From Ectocarpus siliculosus (Eukaryota > Sar > Phaeophyceae > Ectocarpales > Ectocarpaceae): DNA of 64,000 bases. The position numbers and the translations under genes are program-made. The notes beneath the pieces are model-generated. The model saw only the letters and a list, made by a program, of their open reading frames with translations, was not told the origin of the DNA and made no database searches. Positions within the stretch are counted from its first letter, which is position 1; each line of letters starts with the position of its first letter. Location of the stretch: NCBI GenBank assembly GCA_000310025.1, contig FN648512.1, positions 103,095 to 167,094 on the forward strand, in the 5' to 3' direction. Below are positions 22,939 through 35,292 of the stretch, piece after piece.

Positions 22939-25900
22939 ATGGCCTCCAACGCGTCGGCTCACGGGCTGCCCGCCCCTTTCGAGCTGCGAGGAGTGGTGCG
23001 GCGAACCGTCACCGGCGGCCTTGGTGGCACCACCGGCCACCACGCCTTGCCGCTTCATCGCGGCAGCATGCCGTTCCCGCCGCACGTAGCCGGTGGAAAC
23101 AGGGCGGCGATGGGCGCAACTCAGGTATGTATGCATGTCCGCACGCCGAACAAAGACAGCGAACGGGCTGCTGTAGACGCCAAACCGAAGAGACGAGACT
23201 TCTCGATCATTTTGGTCCCTTGCGTGTTGACGGCAGAATTGCTTTGAACGAACCCTGGCGTCCCTTGAGTGAAAGGCCGAACACGCTGTAAACCCTTTGG
23301 TTTACAGCAACAGCAGCGGCAGTGGCTATTGATTTTCCCGCGGCAGGCTGCACCAGGAACAGCACGCCGGTTAGCGGAGGCCAGGCGTTAGATGTATTCC
23401 CCAGGCGTATTCTGTAGCAACGTTTTTTCACATTAAAGTGGTAGATGTGAAGGGAATTCGGGGAAAGGCGGGAGACAACAGTAGAGGAGGGACGACTTCT
23501 ACTTGAATTGGGGTTTGGGGTTTGGTATTATACCGCCGTGTTTGGCGCGGCCGCTCCAGACCTAAGCACGTACCGTCTGCTGCATCTTGTTTTGTCTCAA
23601 TCTCCATACGTTCTTGTTCCAAGCCCCACATTTCTCTCGGTTGCCTTCTCTAGCGATTTTGGGCGGTACCGCACCGCTGCCAAGGCACACAAATGACACG
23701 ACCAACATGATGGCAGATCAAAGATAAACGGTCATCTTGTTGCGATCGTTTGTCGATGGGTGATGCGTTCGTTACCGCCAATATGTCCGGGTATCAGGTA
23801 CGAAAGTGCTTGTCGATCTCGTGGAGCAACTCGGGGATGCTAGGGAATGATGTGGTCCTGGTATCATAGACAGATACCGATCAAAGCGATAGTGGCACAA
23901 TCGTTCAAAGTGCCCGGCACACATGGGTGTATTACCATCAACCGAAGGGTGCGTGTAGTTCACGATTGTTGTATGTCACGCTTGTTGGTACTTCTGCAAT
24001 TCCTCTCTTCCATCCTACTTCGTTTCTCTCGCTTGCCCCCTCCCCTGCCCCGCCCAGGGTTTCGAAAGCAGCGGCATTCGGCGCCGCGGTGCCACCGGGG
24101 GAGCAGGAGAATCGGGGGCAATCGGAGGCGGGGGTGGGGTGGACAGCGCGCTCAGGATGGAGAAACCGGACGCGAAGCCTCAGTCGACTTTCTGGAGGCT
24201 GTGGTCGGAGGCCAAGCACGAGAGGGGACACCTCGCGGCGGCGGGAGTGTGCTTAATGGCATCCTCTAGCGCCAACCTGATGGCTCCTGCCATCATGGCC
24301 AAGTGGGCATTTTTCTTGCCGCGTCACACACCCGCACTGTTATAACCAGGACCCTCGTTGACCCTGTGCACACACTCTTGATTCTTGTTGTTGTGCGCTT
24401 TCTGCGAGTGCCAGAAGCCACGTTTCATATTTTGCGCCAGTTCGTCTTTGGGATGGAGACTGCAGATACCACCTGTGTCGCGATCATAGAGCCCCACATA
24501 CGTTTGTAGGCATGTATGGGGGAGCATGGCATGGCGGATGCAAACTCTGCGGTGGAAGCGCTCTGGCCAAAGAAGTAGGGGAACAAATATAGAGTCATTG
24601 GTATTACCGCGAGGTAATTGTCTTGTCTTGGTTGGTGATCCTTGATTCCGCGTTGTTTGCTGTTAATGCTTGACCTCGCGTACCGAGTGGGAGCGATTTG
24701 ATCAACCTGTCTGCCCCCGTTGTCAGGCATGCCACCGCCAATGCCGCACTGTGTCAGGCCTTGTGTGTAATGACGCACATGTAATGATTTTTCACAGTTT
24801 TGGGCAGTTGGTTGCGCCCACGGAAGGCGTGCGCGTCAGTTGGACCGGCACGGCAAGTGTTGGGCAGAGATAGGAAAATTTCTTTTCGTAGGCACAACGA
24901 CAACGGCAAGGCTTTGGCACAACATGGGTGGTCTCGTTGCTAGGACCAATCACGTGCCGCATCGTGGGCCAGTATCTCTTGTGGTACACTAGTAAGGAAG
25001 GCGAATTACCTACTGTGCACCGTAAGGAGTTCCTGATTCCCTCCACCGCTCTGCAAGCATGCAAGCACCTCTGCTCTTCATGTTTGGTGCTCCGTGAAAC
25101 CCTAACGCCACTAACGTTACCCCCCTTCAATCGCTCCTTCATGGTCATGTTGCACCTGTCTCTGCCTCGCGTGTGTGCTGCCACCCTGCACCCACAAAAC
25201 AAAAAGAGTCATCGACCGCGCTTCCAAGCGAGGCAGCGGGTCGGGGTCCTCGAGCTCCCTGGAGATGTGCATCGCAGGCCGACCGGTGTCCGACCGTACC
25301 TTCTTCCTGGCGTGCCTCGGGGTCTTTGCCGCCGGTTCTCTGGCGTCATGGGGCAGGGTCTACGCCCTCGCGATGGCCACCGCCGGGGTCGCGGAGAAGC
25401 TGCGCGCCAGGCTATTCGCGGCCCTTATGGTACAGGAGAAGGCGTTCTTCGACGAGAAGAAGGCGGGAGAACTCGCACCGATTCTGGCCGAGGTGCGTCC
25501 CGACGCGTTGGCTGGGGACGCTGGAAGCGGCTGTTGGTGTTCTGGTGCAGTGTGTGGGCGTTGTTGCTGTCGTAAAAGCTTTGTGTGTAGGTTTGCGTGA
25601 GATAGCCTCCTAGACCTATTTTCGAAGCTCGCGTACTCCACGACGAAGAGGATGCCACAATCCAATGGTACTTGTTCGGAAAGCTCTCGATGATTCGATG
25701 ATTCGGTTCCAACGCCGCTCTTTTCGGTACCGTCGCTGTTTCTGCTGAGTTGGAGATTCGGTCAAGGGGAGGGTATCATAGCTATCGCCTGGGTGGGGAA
25801 TACGCGAACTTTGCTGCTTTAGGGGGGCGAAACACTTCTAGCAGGCGAAGGACGTATCCGTGACGAAAACAGGCCAACATGCGTCATGAACGGTGGTGCG

Positions 25901-28900
25901 TGCTTGTCATGGTTGAGATATTCGGTGGTTGTTTGATGCACCCCTCAGCCTGCCGCTCTACTTTCCTTCCTGCCTGCTACTGTCAGGACGTGGACGTGTC
26001 TTCCACGGTGTTCACGGAGAGAATGGCGTCGGTGCTTCGGTCCCTCAACTCTTCCATCAACGCCTCCATTGCTCTCCTATCGATCTCTCCCCACCTCACC
26101 ATGGTCTCGCTGTCGACGGTGAGTGGTTCTGACTTCGGGATTTCCTCCCATTCCTTCCCATCTCACGGGTGGTGAAAACGCCATTCTTTCGCTACGCATC
26201 GTGGGCTGAGTGCAGCTGCTTCTTCTTCTGCGCGTATAGTCCTCCCGTCGCGTTTCTTGTGCTTCTAGTCCTTCCTGTAGGGACTGGTATCCTCTCTGTA
26301 TTCTTCTTGGCAACCACATGCATTCACGTCAAAGTCAACCCCATTCATGATGGTACTTGGTGATACAGCGGTGAGTTGGGGGTTGGTGCCTCGGGAAACA
26401 AGCAATGTAGGGCTGACAGCAAACAGTCGGAGCGATTTTCTGTCATCGGTGCAAAACTCTTCTCGGTCTCTCTGGAACACAATGGGTAGCGCTACAAGAG
26501 GCAGACGAAGTTGCATCTACATTGGATCGAAACGCTTCGCTCTCCTTGCCGATATTCCTGCCTGCCTCTGGACAAAGACAAAATCACGTGCAGCAGGTGC
26601 TCTAGTTCGCGGCAGAACGTCTATGTGCCCGAACACGTCTGGTTCGTATTCCACCCGGTGTTTGCTTGACCCCTCAGGTGCCGATTGTGGGATCCGTGGC
26701 CATGCTCTACTACAAGCACGTGCGCAAGTTGAGCATGAGGCTGCGCGATATGGACAGCGAGGCGCAAGCGTTCGCACAGGCTCGCCTAGCCAACGTGCGG
26801 ACGGTGCGCGCCTTTGCGAATGAGACTCTCGAGGCGCAACGGTTTCGACAGGTATTCCGGCACCCTCACTACCCTGTAGCTCGTTCCTAGTGCAGCAAAC
26901 AGTATCATACCACATTCGAATGACGTCTTGCACTAATGATCACTTCTGTTCAGAGCAGAGTGATTATTAAAGGCGTTTCCAGGAATGCGTGGAAATAGAC
27001 TTCGGGTCCGACGGTTTCAGATAAGCATGTTTCAGGAGGGGGGGACAATATGTCTAAACCTGGAAATCTGTGGGGGTACCACGACATAGTCTACTTGCAC
27101 GCCAATATTGTATTTGTAACCTCACCCCGATGTTGTCCCTAGCCTCAAGCAGCACCATACAATGTCGGAGAAGGCGGCAGAGCTTGATCGAATGGTGAAG
27201 AGACATATCGTGCAAACTATTGTAATAGTCCTAACGCCAACCTTTGACCTACTACCGGAGTGATTTGCACCCTGGATGCGAGCCTTGTCCACAACCATCC
27301 TGTGTACCCCAACCCCGGATCCTCTTCCAAATTTGTTTTCGAACTCCCCTGAAGATGCTGGAGGAAGCGTCCGAGTTGAGGGCGGGTGAGGCGGGCGCGA
27401 AGGGATTTTTTCGAGGGGGTCTCTTCGGCATGGTGGGGGTTTCACTGATGGCCGTTTTATGGGTGGGGGGGTCCCACGTGGGCGATGGAAGCATGACGGT
27501 GAGAACCTGTTGCTGCGTGAAAGCTTTCTCGTCCTTTGGTTGTCCCTGCACCCTCACGACATGTGGTGCATTCTTGCGTGCTGCCCTGCACATTTGGCGC
27601 TGATCAGCAATTCTTTCAATCCCGCAACCCCGGAGGGTTGACAGACGTTAGCATTCGCTTCGTTGTTGGAGATGTGCTTCTGCTTTACCGCAATTTTTGG
27701 TATTTAGTCGTGAAGGCTCAGCTACGGGTGTAGTCGAAACTCTCTCCTCCACAATCGGTTTTCACCCAGACGCCACCACGAGGAAAGCCCGACCATTCTC
27801 GTCCCTGACCTGGAGGGAACAACCGACAGCATTGTTCTGTGCTTCCAACATTTCAGCTTAAGTGGGAAGTAGGAAAAGCGTTTTTTAACGAGCCAACGAG
27901 TTCTCCGCGGCCCGACCAGGCTTGTAAGATTGTTGACTGGATGTCAAGCTTCCAACAGACGTCTTGTTAGTATTTCCTCGACGCGTCTCTGCGAGGGCGC
28001 TAATGTTGTAGTACTTGCGGCATTGCTAAACATACAGCTTCAGCCCACCCGTTCAACGTTGTTCTCGGCTGCCATCTTGTCGTGCCTGGGGACTCCGTAG
28101 GTCGGACCCCCTGCCCCCCTTGGCCGGTAGAACGATGGTATGGTTGGGATTACGTATGGTTGGGAGTGCGTGGGAATAATATAGCTATGTAGACTATTGT
28201 CTTACCTCAGTGCTCCAACCGCATGGTGTTTGTCGCAATACCCTCACAGGCGGGGCAGCTGACATCATTTGCCGGCTACACGGGTTGGGTTGGGCTGGGA
28301 TTCTCGGGGCTGGCCACCGGTAACGCCAACATCGCGAGGTCAGGGGTACGGGGTGGGGGGGATGGGGGGGGTTCTGACTCCCAATTTGTCCCAGCATATT
28401 TAAGCATGTTCTTGGGTCGCAGGGTTTTCCCTAGCTATGGTCTTTGCCGGCTTGCCGCACCAATGCAAAAAACCGTGCCTAGTATTTTGTAGCCAAGATA
28501 AGTCGCTCTGTGTGTCTGATTCTTGGCACTCTTGCGCATTTATTTTGTGACCACGGTCACCACAACGTTATCGTTTGTGCACCCTTGTTCTTTGCCGGTC
28601 GTAGGCATGTTGCTTCTTGTTGCATCGCGCCGTGAATGCCCTCCCTCTTTCACTAACCCTAGTGCATCAACACAATGTGATCATGAAGTTGAATCATTTA
28701 TTCTCAAGTGGGAGACCCTTGGGTTACTGGGCGGTTTCCTTGCACGGCAGAGTATGTTGTTTCTACCCTGTTACTTCCGCCTCTTTCTGTTTTTGTGCTC
28801 GCACTTGCCAGACCGACGATTCCTTCAGGTGGTAACCTAAATGAATGTTTGAGTCTTCGCGTGCTAGTCACAAGTTGACCCTCTTTCTTATTCTTCGGGT

Positions 28901-31800
28901 CCAACGTGCTTCGCCTGTGTGTTCCTGCGTTGCTGAAGGGGCCTCGCATCAGCAGAGCGCGTGTTCGCCCTAGTGGACAGAACTCCGGCAGTGTCAGGAG
29001 ACGAGGGCCTTGAACCCTCCGCGGACGTTGTCGGGGACTTGGAATTCAGAGACGTCTGGTTCCAATACCCTACTCGGGATAAGGCGAGTCGATCATTTAT
29101 TCGTTGGAAGCGTGTCGGTACAACAGATCCGCCAAGTATCGGCGACACTGGCCATTCGATCGTAAGGCTTTATTTCTGTCCCGAGCAGCTTCGAGTGTCC
29201 GATCGAGTAGGGAAGGTTGCGTGTTGCAGAGATGGAGCGGGCTTGGTGCTCCGTGCTTTGGTGGTTTTGCAAGGATAAATGTTGCGGGACCCTGGTCCGG
29301 TAGAGCTGGTGCTCCTGTAGTCAAGGGAACGGACACAGTGAATGCCGCGATGACATTATTCACATCCATCGCTAGAGCCGGCTTTGTTTGAGTACAAAAT
29401 CGGTTGTCGTTATTTGCGTCGTTTTGGTCTGCGGCAATGGAAGCCATCACCTCTGCCTAGTGGATCACCACGGAATACTATATACGGGTTCTGTGTAGTA
29501 TTCGGCCGTTTGTCCCCTACAATACCAACAAGTTCAGCGGACAGAGTGTTTGAGGTCCCTATGGAGAGCTCTGGCTTTTTGTTAGTTGTGAGAGACATGG
29601 CTACGTTGACGCGTGCGAAGTGCTTCTCTTCCGACCAACACCGGCGTTTCGATCACACCCACCAGGCTGTGCTGCAAGGGGTTAACCTACAGCTGAGCCC
29701 CGGCAAGGTGCTGGCCTTGACGGGCGCAAGTGGCGAAGGAAAGAGCACCTTGGCTGCCCTCATCACACGGCTGTACGAACCGCGGCAAGGCTGCATCACC
29801 CTGGACGGGGTCGATATCGCCACTCTCAACCCGTCATGGCTCCGAAGACAGGTCAGGATCTCAACAGCAGGGTCAAGCTACTGATGTGTGTCGAAAGCTG
29901 TTGGGCGACGATGCTCGCTCATATGTTTTATTGGTTGCCTTTGTTCTGATTCCTAAAAGTTGGTTTCTTATGGTCGATACTGCTGGATCTCAAAAGTCCA
30001 TGTTCCTTGCCTCTTCAATGTGATGTCATCCGTCCGAAAGATCGGGGTCGTGGACCAAGAGCCGGTGCTTTTTGCGGGAAGTATCGCGGACAACATCCGC
30101 TACGGCGTGCCTTTGGCTACAGACAAACAAGTCGAAGCAGCGGCAAGGCAGGTGCGTGCAGAAACGATTCTTCGTTGCTTTGGTGCAAATCTGATATTGA
30201 ACGCTTTTGAAACGCCTTGGGGAGCGTGTTGAAGATTCGACGTTACTACGATGCGCCGCGGAGTACAAGGTACGTTTGGGCAACAGTTGGTGACTAAATA
30301 TGTTCCCAAAAGGATGCTCCCAAATGATTCAAAGGGTGCAGCGGCAGGGGAAAGATTGCTGAAAGGTGCGAGGGTATCATGATCCGCCCAGAGATCTGAT
30401 GAATCTTTGTAGGTCTCTCATGACCTGTCATGCCTTACCATTCGTTTCTTTCGTTCATCAAGGATGAGTGCATCAGGTAGGAGCCCTGCTCTGAGCTGTG
30501 GACATGGGTGTCAGCACTACACTCTCTCTGACGATATTCGTGCATGGTGCTTGCATGTATATCATCAAAAACACCAGGCGAACGCCCACGATTTCATCAT
30601 GGACTTCCCCGAAGCCTACCAAACCAAAGTCGGGGACGAAGGGCGTCAACTCAGTGGTGGACAGAAGCAGGTGACACCTTTCGCGCTGAGCCTTCAACGT
30701 CAGACGTCGGTTAGGAATGGTCTTCGGTCAACATCTCGCGGTCCGTTGAGCTGCGCACGACGTCTATCGTCTGCCAGAGAGGCGTTCGTCACGACCAGGC
30801 GTAGGTTCATACTGCTCGGAACGCGTATGTTGCGATAGTGCTGGCGTGAATCTATCGTGCAGGTCGGCAAGTCGCGTGCACACCGCCCATCGGCACGTGT
30901 CTAGTGGCAAGCACCTCGCATCCTGTCGACTATATTCAGGGCCTCTTGAAGGCGTCCGGGCTTTGGTAATATACATTTTTTCATTCGCTTTCTTTACGGT
31001 CCCATGCTGCCTCCTTACCTACGTTCAGCGCGTCGCGATAGCCCGCGCTGTGCTGAAGAACCCGCCAATCTTGATCTTGGACGAGGCAACTTCGGCGCTT
31101 GATGCCGAATCAGAGCGCCTTGTGTCCGAGGCCATAGACAGGGTGGTAGCCTCTCGCACGGTGCTCGTCATAGCGCACCGCCAGTCGACGGTTAACAAGG
31201 TGAGGGCAATCGTGCAATTCTTACTGTACCAGGTCATTATCGACGGAGGCGACAACCTGTTTTGGCAGTGTTTTGGCAGTGTTGTGGCTTGGTTTCGAAA
31301 CTTTGCAGAACGTTCAAGAAAGACGCGGTAGTTCGCGGTGTTGAAGCACCTCACGCAACCATACGACAGCATTGTCTCTCACAATAATTTCCGAGGCTGT
31401 CCCCAATGTAGAGTCGCCGAGCATAACTTATCGTTTGAAAAAGTCTGTCGTGGAGAGTTGCCAAATGCCCAAGGGATGGGGTGGTTGATCTTAGGGCAAC
31501 CCCCTGACGGAGTTGCACCATAAGTTATGCATGGTTGTAGATGTTGACCGCGGTTGTTGGGCTGGCCATGTAAGGCAGCCCGAACGTGTGCAACTCCCGT
31601 GGTCTCGATGCCAATTCCGTCGCCTACCTGACCCTGACGCCTTTCTCTGTGAAACGTGTCCTTTCCTGCCATCGATTCAGGCGGACAGCGTGGCTGTTCT
31701 TCAGGGTGGAACTGTAGCTGAACAGGGCACATTCAGGGATCTCATGGCCAAGTCGGGCAGTCAGCTGGCCAGCCTTATGGACGGAAGCCGTACAGTTTAG
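22939..31800 (+). CDS. ABCB-type half ABC transporter, 13 exons
   Basis: ATP-driven membrane exporter with one transmembrane domain followed by one nucleotide-binding domain; it works as a dimer. Exons: 22939-23124, 24058-24302, 25207-25492, 25987-26118, 26678-26851, 27355-27498, 28250-28345, 28958-29083, 29666-29851, 30041-30151, 30578-30670, 31029-31199, 31681-31800 (about 689 aa). Residues about 120-420 hold hydrophobic helices and the coupling region ([17 protein letters not shown]). The NBD shows Walker [10 protein letters not shown] (about 483-491), Q-loop VVDQEP, signature LSGGQ (587-591), Walker B ILILDE (607-612), D-loop SALD and H-loop histidine (643). The Arg-rich, acid-poor N-terminus resembles an organelle presequence, so a mitochondrial ABCB8/ABCB10-like role is possible but unproven. 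Intron 8 has a GC donor. The junction 28345/28958 is the least certain. The start is the first in-frame ATG after a stop at 22732. Confidence 0.88.
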
Positions 31801-33060
31801 TTCAGCTCTCTTGGGATGTTCAAGAGACACCGTGTGGAGCAGCAGTGTTTATTTATCAAACTCCATCTACAGTAAGCCAACGTTGACGACGTGAAGAGAG
31901 CATGATGAAGGAATCACATCACCAACAACACAATGATCCAGTGTGGTCTACATGGACACAGACAATGACGGACAGTTTCGATGAGACGGGGCGCACGTCT
32001 GTGAAAGGGAAGAAGCGGAACCGCGAACTTGGGGGGTTGAACGGTGTGTACGTGTGCCACCAAGAACATATCCTCGGGGACACTCCAGACGTTGGAAGCA
32101 TGAATACGCCTGCCGCATAGGTGTGCGTGGCGTGCGGGGAGGCGCAGCTGCTGTGATTCGATGCCACGTTGGCCCAGTGCCGCGGGCGCCGACATGCATA
32201 GCGTTTGCCTCGTCGTTCGCGGTGTGTCACGTACGGACGTGCATCGCTGGGTGGCCCCACTTCTTGCCCGATCGTTGCAGATGAAACACGTGCGAAACTG
32301 TGGAACGGAAGAGCGTAGTCCTTTTGGTCAGCAAGATTGATTGTCTCGGTCTCTAATGTTGCTGGCGCCACTCGCATTCTGCCTCGCGTAGGACTTGTCG
32401 ATTCCTGCCAGCAGCTTGAGGTCGAACGGGCTGCCACAAGCTTGACAACCCGTTTCACACGGCACGGGGGGCAGGCAGGGCAGCAGCTCTCCAGCACTCC
32501 GATGTCCACCTTCCTCTCGGATTCCCCCGAAATTGGTTCGGAAGACCTGTCGATATTGTCGTCGCTACAGGAGTGTGAGTTGTCCAAGCGTGCCTAGCGC
32601 TTGGACGCGCAACACACAGCAGTAGAATCACCCTGCGAGTTGCATTTTGTTGCTTGTCGGGAATTCAAATGCAGAGGGCAGTTCACACGTGACACGAGTT
32701 ATCATGGAACTCGGGAATGAATCCCGCCCTTCCGAAGTGAACGGACAAGAAGCCCGTTCTTCGATGAACGGCAAGCTCTCCGGAAAGTGGTGCGCTAGAG
32801 CCAGCTTTGCTAAGCCTGCTGTGAGAAGGCAGAAACTCGTCTTCAGCGAACGGAGAGGGCGATCCCCGCGTCGACCAAACGCGTGAACGACAGACGTCTA
32901 CTACCGCATGGGACTTGTGCAGACGACCATTTGTAGGTGGTGGATACGGATCGGGGACGAGGGCTCGGTGTCGTCCCACTACCGACGGACATGTAGCGGA
33001 ATATACGAAATGAAAGTATAATTGACGTGTGCCTGCCGGCCTTTTACCGATCACTATGCA
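31801..33060. other. 3' flank of the ABC gene, unassigned
   Basis: Short plus-strand frames look mildly protein-like (for example the one ending SILSSLQECELSKRA at about 32597), and a minus-strand frame of 222 codons covers the same region. Neither has a recognised domain or clear exon structure. No gene is called. Confidence 0.3.
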
Positions 33061-33061
33061 T

Positions 33062-33378
33062 CTAATCGCCCCGGTTTTCTAGTGGCCAGGGTCATGGGTT
33101 CGAATCCCGGCGTAAGCGAGCATTGCTTGCAAAGTGAGTTCTTCTCTCGCTCCCGTTCCTAGCGTGGGTGGAAAGCGCTTCTGTAGTTCGTGTGCACACA
33201 GAGGGACGAGAGTGCTGCACTCTTCTCGCATTAAAAATCGAAGGCAAAGACCCCAGGAGGGGTGGGTAGGGGGCCTCAGAGAGGAACCGCTCTGTGTGAC
33301 CACGGGTTGGAGAAACAGGCACAAGTTCTGTGAGAGCTGTTTGAATTGATGACAAAAAAAAACAAAAAGGACAACAAA
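33062..33378 (+). mobile_element. tRNA-derived SINE-like element
   Basis: The 5' end carries a pol III box A-like word (TCTAGTGGCCAGGG, about 33073-33086) and a perfect box B-like word (GGGTTCGAATCCCGG, about 33095-33109). It lacks the anticodon arm and a matching acceptor stem, so it is not a functional tRNA. A body of about 240 bases follows, and the element ends in an A-rich tail (about 33353-33369). The word ATGCAT occurs at both edges (about 33056 and 33379), compatible with a short, imperfect target-site duplication. A search for further genomic copies would settle it. Confidence 0.55.
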
Positions 33379-34640
33379 ATGCATACCTAACGATCGCGTC
33401 GGTCAGTGATTTTGCTGTTGGGTGCTGTGGTGGGCTCAGAAATTCTGTATTGCGTAGTGTTTTGGTGAAACCCCGGTCAGATGGTGGTTCGTATGCGTTC
33501 ATCAACCCACACAGCTACAACAATCCGTTCACCCGTCAGAATTTCGAGTACAGCAGGGATCTCTCGAAATATGAGCGTGGGTTACCACACGTCACATTGC
33601 CTGTGGACCGCATACAGGAGGTACTCCCCGTCATCTCAAGTAAAAAACCGACCATAGTATGTTTTTGGCAGGCGTCGTTTGACAAGTTGTGGACGTGCAA
33701 CACGGTCCTAGCAGGGCACCAACGGTCGAAAACGTCAACGCGAACGTCATTGTGCACATTAGCACCTCCAGCTACGACTAAGATTCTTAGTGCGTCGCGG
33801 CTTCGGCTACATTGCTCCGCTGCTCCGTCAAGCTCAATTCACGCCCCTCAAACACAGAACAAGATTGCTATTGCTACACCTGTGAAACAACTCTCAGTCC
33901 GGGTCTCTCACGTACAAAGCACGAGGAGCCGACCACGGGATTCAGAGGTTGGTGTAAAGCGCATCTGGTCACCATCTGTTTCATGTAAGGACATTGTGTG
34001 AGTGTAAACTGCCTTGCCTATTGCCTAGTAGACTCCCGCGCCATATCCAAGGAAATATGCAATCTTTGGTGGGTACCATTAAGGCGTCCCCAACTGACCA
34101 TGTCTTCCCGTTTTCACAATTGTTATCACTCCACTTTGAAGACAGGTCATACCATTATACGGAGCGAGCGTCGGAGACTGAACGAAGACCGAATAAGAAC
34201 AGTATCGACAGGTTAGGCAGCAGGCCTCGACCGCATGAACACCTGGCACTCCCGACATTTTTCTTAACATCCATCGCCGAGGTCACCAGCACGAAATGCG
34301 ATGTCCCGAAAAAAATAATGCAAACTTGGTCGTTCGCTTGAGCAGTCTAACCGCTATCCCAGGAAAGGCGTCGATATCGTCTCCACTCGATCCATCACAC
34401 CTGCCCACGAAACAAAGCATCAACACGGGCTTCCAATGGGTCTCCAATTTGAACCCGCGAAGAGGCCAACGTCGATTCATTGGCTAGCCGGTTACCACGG
34501 TCGATGCATACAGAAACATACACACACACACTTGGCGCACGAAGCTTTTTGCCAGGGGAATTTTGATGACGAAAGAGCCTTAATTCGCCTGAAAGCTTTT
34601 CATAGTAACAGGATTCGGAGACTGTTTACCTTCGAGCTAG
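33379..34640. other. Unassigned stretch downstream of the NB-ARC-TPR gene
   Basis: A plus-strand frame of 183 codons (33450-34001) has no recognisable motif. The stretch ends near a CA-rich tract (34518-34530). Nothing supportable as a gene. Confidence 0.3.
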
Positions 34641-34653
34641 CTCGTTTCTGTCG

Positions 34654-35110
34654 ATGCGAACTCGCGATGTGTTCAAACGTCATGGGCTACTGATCGACCA
34701 ACTTCCACCAGGGCCAATCGGTTGGGATCTCTGCGACAACGACAGTAAGGGGTAATTCTTTTAGGAGTGACGGAGACGAAGGAAAGGGAAAGCGAACAAA
34801 GGAGGACGAAGACGACGATGGAGGAGGAAAACATGGAGGAATGGAAGAGAGCACAGGGTTTGAGCCATATGACCTTCCCCAAAACAAAAAACGCAGGGCT
34901 AGGGAAGAACTGCCCAGAGATTGCTGTCAAAATGATTATCAGAGGGATGGTAGCGAAAACAAGGAAGATAATGGTGAAAGTACTCCTAAACGAACTAGAG
35001 TGCAAGGTAATAGCCTTGGTAGACGCGTCCAGTATTCTTCTGTTGCTGCAGTTTCTGTCTTTGATCCGAAGGATAGTTTAGCCTCCTCCATGCTGCCCCC
35101 TCACGGGGTC
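34654..35110 (+). pseudogene. Coding-like fragment with a frame change, family unknown
   Basis: A frame beginning at an ATG (34654) reads HGLLIDQLPPGPIGWDLC and stops at 34755. The adjoining frame then reads RSDGDEGKGKRTKEDEDDD, followed by a basic NKKRRARE, a possible nuclear signal PKRTRVQ and VAAVSVFDPKDSLASSM up to about 35110. The acidic/basic composition looks coding. The break could be a frameshift or a missed intron. A gene remnant or transposon protein is possible; I cannot name the family. Confidence 0.3.
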
Positions 35111-35292
35111 CCAGTTCATGGCAGATGGAAGTGTTTTGTGTTTTCAATCGCGCTAAGACTGACGTTTTTTCATTGATCAGCCGGTTAGCGCGTTCGATGC
35201 TAAAAATAAAGATACACACACACACCAGATATTCGCGCGATGAGCAATGCACAAGGCTTCCCTACTAGACGATTCCACTGCGAATCAACCTG

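Noticed and set aside
33066-33113. A functional tRNA gene
   Set aside because: The T loop is perfect, but the anticodon arm is missing and the acceptor stem does not pair, so it is treated as the head of a SINE.
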